A stretch of DNA of 10,115 bases. Origin: Bacteroides sp. Its GTDB lineage: Bacteria; Bacteroidota; Bacteroidia; Bacteroidales; Bacteroidaceae. The stretch is from positions 1 to 10,115 of the forward strand of contig DYCT01000046.1 in assembly GCA_019417975.1 (NCBI GenBank), read 5' to 3'. Of the stretch, positions 6,975 through 10,115 are shown in pieces (position 1 is the stretch's first letter; each line of letters starts with the position of its first letter). Made by a program: the position numbers and the translations under genes. A model generated the notes under the pieces. The model searched no databases. It was not told the origin of the DNA and worked only from the letters and a program-made list of their open reading frames with translations.

Positions 6975-8903
6975 TCAGTGATTATTCACTGTTTTTAAGA
7001 CATCCTGATTGATATCGACAGGATATTTAGAACGCAGCTTGTTGACCCAAACCTCTTCCAAATAATTCTGGTAATCGGCAGTGACAGGACCGCGAACATC
7101 CTTATATGTTTCAGGACCTTTCTTCAGAATCTTTCCATACACATCGGTACATGGAAAATCGGGCAATGGCTCAAAATCATGCCCCTTAAATACGGCTTTA
7201 TCCACGTATTTATTATCACCCTTGGCATACATTCCTCTAACTACCTTGATTACAGTAACAGAATCGTTGTTGAGAGTGTCGCTCAACATTTTGCCCCACT
7301 CTTCTTCCGGAAGTTTGCACTTCTTCAACAATTTCTTGGCTTGTTTCAACACATCAGCATTACTACAATGCAAAATCACGCCACGGAAGCGCGGTGTATC
7401 CCAAGCATAGTCTTTCTTGTTTTCCTTGAAGAACTGGCTCAAACCTTTTTCATCCTTCGAAGCTTTTCCCCAAACTTCAGTATTGCTGATTTCAAACAAC
7501 AGAATACCATCGCGATATTCCTGCATCAAATGACCGAATTCGGGATATTTCTTCTCCAACAGACCATCTTCATACGCCAATATTTCTCTATCGATGTACA
7601 GTTCCAACTGTTTATCAACATTGACAATACGGCTACCCACCCAGTCCACAAATGCCTGCGCAGGATAAGCTTTTCCTGCCAAAGTAAACAAAGTACCTAC
7701 TACCTGTGGCCTTTCTTTAGTAACTGTATCATTTTTAAGCTCTACAATACGGGTCAATGTTGCTTTAGCCGATGCCACCCCTGCTTCATCAAGAACAAAA
7801 CCATACTCTTTCTTCAAACGCTCTACCAATGCTTGAACGCCTTTATTGCCTTCGCCCATACGAGCTAAACGACGCATGATTTCATCTTTCTTCTCAGCAA
7901 ACGGTTCCAATGCTCTACGATCAATCAACTTAACGATATGAATACCATTAGGAGAATGGAATGGTTTCGAAATTTCATCTTTCTTCAAACTAAATGCCAC
8001 ATCTTCAAACTCCTTCACAGCCTGATGCAATCCAATCCATGGCAACTCGCCACCACGGCTCGAAGAGCCTTTATCTTCAGACTCAGCTTTTGCCAAAGCT
8101 GCAAAATCTGCTCCATTCTGCAAAAGTGTATAAATAGAATCCATCTTAGCCTGCACTTCATCTTGCTTTTCCTGTGATGCATTCTGAGGCAAGAATTTGA
8201 AAATATGTGCTACAAGCACCTTTCCGATATCAGGCCTGCGATTTGTTACCTTAATCACATGAAAGCCAAAATTAGAGCGCACCGGCTCACTCACCTCACC
8301 CACTTTCAGAGCAAATGCAGCATCCTCAAACGGACGAACCATCTGCATACCGGTAAAATAGCCTAAATAGCCATTGTTATATTGAGCAGAAGGATCCTCT
8401 GAAACTTCTTTTGCCACTTTACCAAAATCCTCACCATTCAATACACGCTGACGTGCTCTCTCTGCTTTGTTATAAGCATCTTCCACTTGTTCCTTCGTAG
8501 CATTAGGTTCTACACGAATCAAGATGTGCCAAGCTTCAACATTTTCTTTCATACGATTATAACAAAGCAGTGCATTCGCTTCATCAACCGATGCATCGGT
8601 TAGGTATGCCTTAGCCAACTGCTGACGATAGCCGTTGAACTCTTTCTTAAAAGCTGCCGTTGTATCTAACCCTGCTTCTTCTGCTGCAGCTACTTTCAAT
8701 TTGAAATTAACAAAAAGGTCTACATATTCATCCAACGATTTTTTATCCAGTTCATTGTTTGAATTGTTCTTATTATAAATATACTCAAATTCAGAACGTG
8801 TAATATCCTTTTTATTAATACGCATTAAGAGTGGGTCTGCTTGTTGTGCTACCACTGTAGTACCAATGGTAAATACTGCCCAAAGTAAAAAATTTCTTCT
8901 CAT
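6975..8903 (-). CDS. periplasmic peptidyl-prolyl cis-trans isomerase with two parvulin domains and a long C-terminal extension
   Basis: This 642-residue protein has a Sec signal peptide (RRNFLLWAVFTIGTTVVAQ, cleavage near 20), a helical SurA-like N-terminal region (about 25-120), two PpiC/parvulin domains (about 122-222 and 229-330) and a 300-residue C-terminal part without a motif I can name. Domain 1 carries the complete parvulin set: His126 (WHIL), Asp170 (SEDP), Met188 and Phe192 (GMQMVRPF) and His215 (GFHVIKV). Domain 2 keeps His233 (AHIF), Asp277, GGELPW, Phe299 and His322 (GIHIVKL), but Ala295 replaces the active-site Met. So domain 1 should be an active prolyl isomerase and domain 2 possibly weaker. 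Near the end, DYQNYLEEVWVNKLRSKYPVDIN (610-632) resembles the closing helix of SurA-type chaperones. It is the first gene of the operon, with a probable promoter about 75 bp upstream, and is followed after 48 bp by the SurA-related lipoprotein. The likely job is folding or escort of outer-membrane proteins. Confidence 0.93.
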   Translation of the reverse strand: MRRNFLLWAVFTIGTTVVAQQADPLLMRINKKDITRSEFEYIYNKNNSNNELDKKSLDEYVDLFVNFKLKVAAAEEAGLDTTAAFKKEFNGYRQQLAKAYLTDASVDEANALLCYNRMKENVEAWHILIRVEPNATKEQVEDAYNKAERARQRVLNGEDFGKVAKEVSEDPSAQYNNGYLGYFTGMQMVRPFEDAAFALKVGEVSEPVRSNFGFHVIKVTNRRPDIGKVLVAHIFKFLPQNASQEKQDEVQAKMDSIYTLLQNGADFAALAKAESEDKGSSSRGGELPWIGLHQAVKEFEDVAFSLKKDEISKPFHSPNGIHIVKLIDRRALEPFAEKKDEIMRRLARMGEGNKGVQALVERLKKEYGFVLDEAGVASAKATLTRIVELKNDTVTKERPQVVGTLFTLAGKAYPAQAFVDWVGSRIVNVDKQLELYIDREILAYEDGLLEKKYPEFGHLMQEYRDGILLFEISNTEVWGKASKDEKGLSQFFKENKKDYAWDTPRFRGVILHCSNADVLKQAKKLLKKCKLPEEEWGKMLSDTLNNDSVTVIKVVRGMYAKGDNKYVDKAVFKGHDFEPLPDFPCTDVYGKILKKGPETYKDVRGPVTADYQNYLEEVWVNKLRSKYPVDINQDVLKTVNNH

Positions 8904-8975
8904 TATTTTCTATAGCTTAGATATTAATTTCAATTCTATAATTCAACGGCGAAAATAGCCAAAAATTACTTAACA

Positions 8976-9010
8976 CAAAGATATTTAATTCATTTTTTAA
9001 CGATAACAAG
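8976..9010 (-). promoter_or_regulatory. probable Bacteroides-type promoter of the PPIase-lptA-mutL operon
   Basis: On the minus strand, 8976-8983 reads TATCTTTG, a full match to the Bacteroides primary-sigma -7 consensus TAnnTTTG. Upstream, CTTG at 9007-9010 resembles the -33 TTTG element, but the 23-base spacing is slightly longer than the usual 19-21. Transcription would start near 8969, giving a leader of about 66 bases that is AT-rich and has no clear Shine-Dalgarno before the ATG at 8901-8903. The remainder of the 231-bp gap holds the guaB terminator at its far end and nothing else I can support. Confidence 0.5.
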
Positions 9011-9076
9011 CATTATTACCAACTTTCGTCAACATAAGTTTCCCTTTTTCCTAACTTTAAATTTCATCATAAGCAG

Positions 9077-9114
9077 AAAAAAAATCCCGACAGTCTAAAA
9101 GCCATCGGGATTTT
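9077..9114 (-). terminator. intrinsic terminator of guaB
   Basis: Bases 9081-9090 and 9105-9114 are perfect 10-base inverted repeats (AAAATCCCGA / TCGGGATTTT) around a 14-base loop. Read on the minus strand, the stem is followed by four more T (9077-9080), giving an eight-T run. It lies 20 bases past the guaB stop codon, so guaB ends here and the PPIase operon starts from its own promoter. Weak activity in the opposite direction is possible but has no plus-strand gene to serve. Confidence 0.88.
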
Positions 9115-9134
9115 CCTATTATATGATTCTTATC

Positions 9135-10115
9135 TTATTCAGGTCTGCTATAGTTAGGCGACTCGCTAGTGATAGTTACATCGTGCGGATGGCTTTCAAG
9201 CACACCGGCATTGGTAATACGAGTAAACTTCGCATCGTGCAACTTTTCAATATTAGCAGCACCGCAATACCCCATACCTGCACGAAGTCCACCTGTCAAC
9301 TGATAGATTACTTCATACAATGTTCCTTTGTATGGTACACGAGCAGCAATACCTTCCGGTACCAACTTCTTAACATTCGATTCACCACTTTGGAAATAAC
9401 GGTCTTTTGAGCCATTTTCCATTGCCTCTAAAGAGCCCATTCCACGATATGATTTAAACTTACGTCCATTGAAAATGATTGTATCACCCGGCGATTCTTC
9501 TGTACCGGCCACTAAAGAACCAATCATTACACAATAGCCACCGGCAGCCAACGCTTTCACTACATCGCCCGAATAGCGCAAACCACCATCGGCAATTAAA
9601 GGAACACCGGTTCCCTTCAATGCTTTTGCTACATCATAAACAGCCGAAAGCTGCGGAACTCCCACACCAGCAACAACACGAGTTGTACAAATAGAACCCG
9701 GTCCGATACCTACCTTCACAGCATCAGCGCCAGCCTCAACCAAAGCTTTAGCGGCTTCACCTGTAGCCACATTACCAACTACGATATCAATATCCGGGAA
9801 GCGTTTTCTAGCTTCTTTCAATTTTTCAATCACAAAATAAGAATGTCCATGTGCAGTATCAATTACGATAGCATCAGCACCAGCATCTACCAATGCCTGC
9901 ATACGATCCATAGTATCGTCTGTAACTCCCACACCTGCAGCTACGCGCAAACGTCCCTTGGCATCCTTACAAGCCATCGGTTTGTCTTTAGCCTTTGTTA
10001 TATCTTTATAGGTAACTAAGCCTACCAATTTTCCATCCTTACCAATTACTGGAAGCTTTTCGATTTTATGCTCCTGAAGAATTTGAGCAGCTGCTTCCAA
10101 ATCAACAGACTGATT
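9135..10115 (-). CDS. guaB: inosine-5'-monophosphate dehydrogenase, C-terminal two thirds (5' end outside window)
   Basis: IMP dehydrogenase oxidises IMP to XMP with NAD+, the committed step of GTP synthesis in the cytoplasm. The frame is open to the window edge, showing 326 residues of a protein usually near 490. The visible part starts in the second CBS domain (KIEKLPVIGKDGKLVGLVTY) and continues in the TIM barrel. It has GVGVTDD, the substrate loop GPGSICTTRVVAGVG with the catalytic Cys (visible residue 143), the IMP-phosphate motif ADGGLRYSGD, GSLVAGTEESPGD and YRGMGSL. The mobile flap carries KLVPEGIAARVPYKG, and the C-terminus includes the conserved TGGLRAGMGYCGA. The N-terminal part of the barrel and most of the CBS pair are missing only because the window ends. 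An in-frame TTG at 10098-10100 is not a start; codons upstream of it continue CBS sequence. guaB ends at its own hairpin and is a separate unit from the downstream operon. Confidence 0.98.
   Translation of the reverse strand, partial: NQSVDLEAAAQILQEHKIEKLPVIGKDGKLVGLVTYKDITKAKDKPMACKDAKGRLRVAAGVGVTDDTMDRMQALVDAGADAIVIDTAHGHSYFVIEKLKEARKRFPDIDIVVGNVATGEAAKALVEAGADAVKVGIGPGSICTTRVVAGVGVPQLSAVYDVAKALKGTGVPLIADGGLRYSGDVVKALAAGGYCVMIGSLVAGTEESPGDTIIFNGRKFKSYRGMGSLEAMENGSKDRYFQSGESNVKKLVPEGIAARVPYKGTLYEVIYQLTGGLRAGMGYCGAANIEKLHDAKFTRITNAGVLESHPHDVTITSESPNYSRPE

Noticed and set aside
6977..6990. Inverted repeat AGTGA-TCACT around the end of the 642-residue PPIase gene, considered as a terminator
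   Set aside because: The stem is only five base pairs and overlaps the final codons. No T tract follows on the minus strand, so it would not end transcription.
7179..7868. 229-codon open frame on the plus strand
   Set aside because: It is a shadow of the 642-residue PPIase gene; composition is antisense-like and there is no start-region signal.
8948..8960. Small inverted repeat GGC/GCC in the leader of the first PPIase gene, considered as a regulatory hairpin
   Set aside because: Only three base pairs around a seven-base loop; indistinguishable from chance.
8997..9035. Minus-strand 12-codon ORF (MLTKVGNNACYR) upstream of the PPIase operon, considered as a leader peptide
   Set aside because: It lies upstream of the best -7 box and downstream of the guaB terminator, so it would probably not be transcribed. 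It has no attenuator hairpin or run of regulatory codons.
10098..10100. In-frame TTG as a possible start of guaB
   Set aside because: The codons upstream to the window edge continue conserved CBS-domain sequence, and a start here would remove most of the protein; the gene is simply cut by the window.
1..10115. Search by eye for CRISPR arrays, insertion sequences, attachment sites, integrases, toxin-antitoxin pairs or phage genes
   Set aside because: No direct-repeat arrays, transposase motifs or small paired genes were seen. The minus strand is filled by housekeeping genes apart from the tRNA end region and the 231-bp gap at 8904-9134. The partial tRNA at the left edge has no duplicated 3' end in the window that would suggest an integration site.

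Overview
The window looks like a chromosomal segment of a Bacteroidales bacterium, most likely Bacteroides or a near relative. The basis is the protein families (a MutL ending in Bacteroidota style, a long LptA/OstA-like protein, three consecutive SurA-type proteins), TAnnTTTG-type -7 boxes, AT-rich leaders mostly without a well-placed Shine-Dalgarno, and a tRNA gene without an encoded CCA end. The genus is inferred from recognition of these features; no search was run.

Layout. Bases 1-49 are the 3' part of a plus-strand tRNA-Val(UAC). It is followed by a symmetric A/T-flanked hairpin (51-85) that can end transcription from both sides. All protein genes lie on the minus strand, so they read from right to left. 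At the right edge is the C-terminal two thirds of guaB (IMP dehydrogenase, 9135-10115, cut by the window end), with its own terminator at 9077-9114. A 231-bp gap (8904-9134) carries a probable Bacteroides-type promoter. From it runs a compact seven-gene unit: a 642-aa two-parvulin-domain periplasmic PPIase, a 282-aa SurA-related lipoprotein without a recognisable parvulin core, a SurA-like PPIase, a 552-aa LptA/OstA-like periplasmic protein, a ~100-aa protein with one C-terminal membrane segment, mutL, and an SH3b-NlpC/P60 peptidase. Gaps inside this unit are 48 bp or less, and two junctions overlap or nearly touch.

How the genes fit together. The first four genes fit one theme: escorting outer-membrane proteins across the periplasm (SurA-type chaperones) and handling LPS on its way to the outer membrane (OstA/LptA family). 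The NlpC/P60 enzyme has no visible signal peptide and fits cytoplasmic recycling of peptidoglycan peptides. MutL is the outlier: a DNA mismatch-repair ATPase inside an envelope operon. Its C-terminal endonuclease motifs look degenerate, which is the observation most worth checking. I see no mobile elements, CRISPR, phage genes or composition breaks. The region is mostly conserved housekeeping sequence, and I found no clearly new system; the small membrane protein is the only gene whose function I cannot place.
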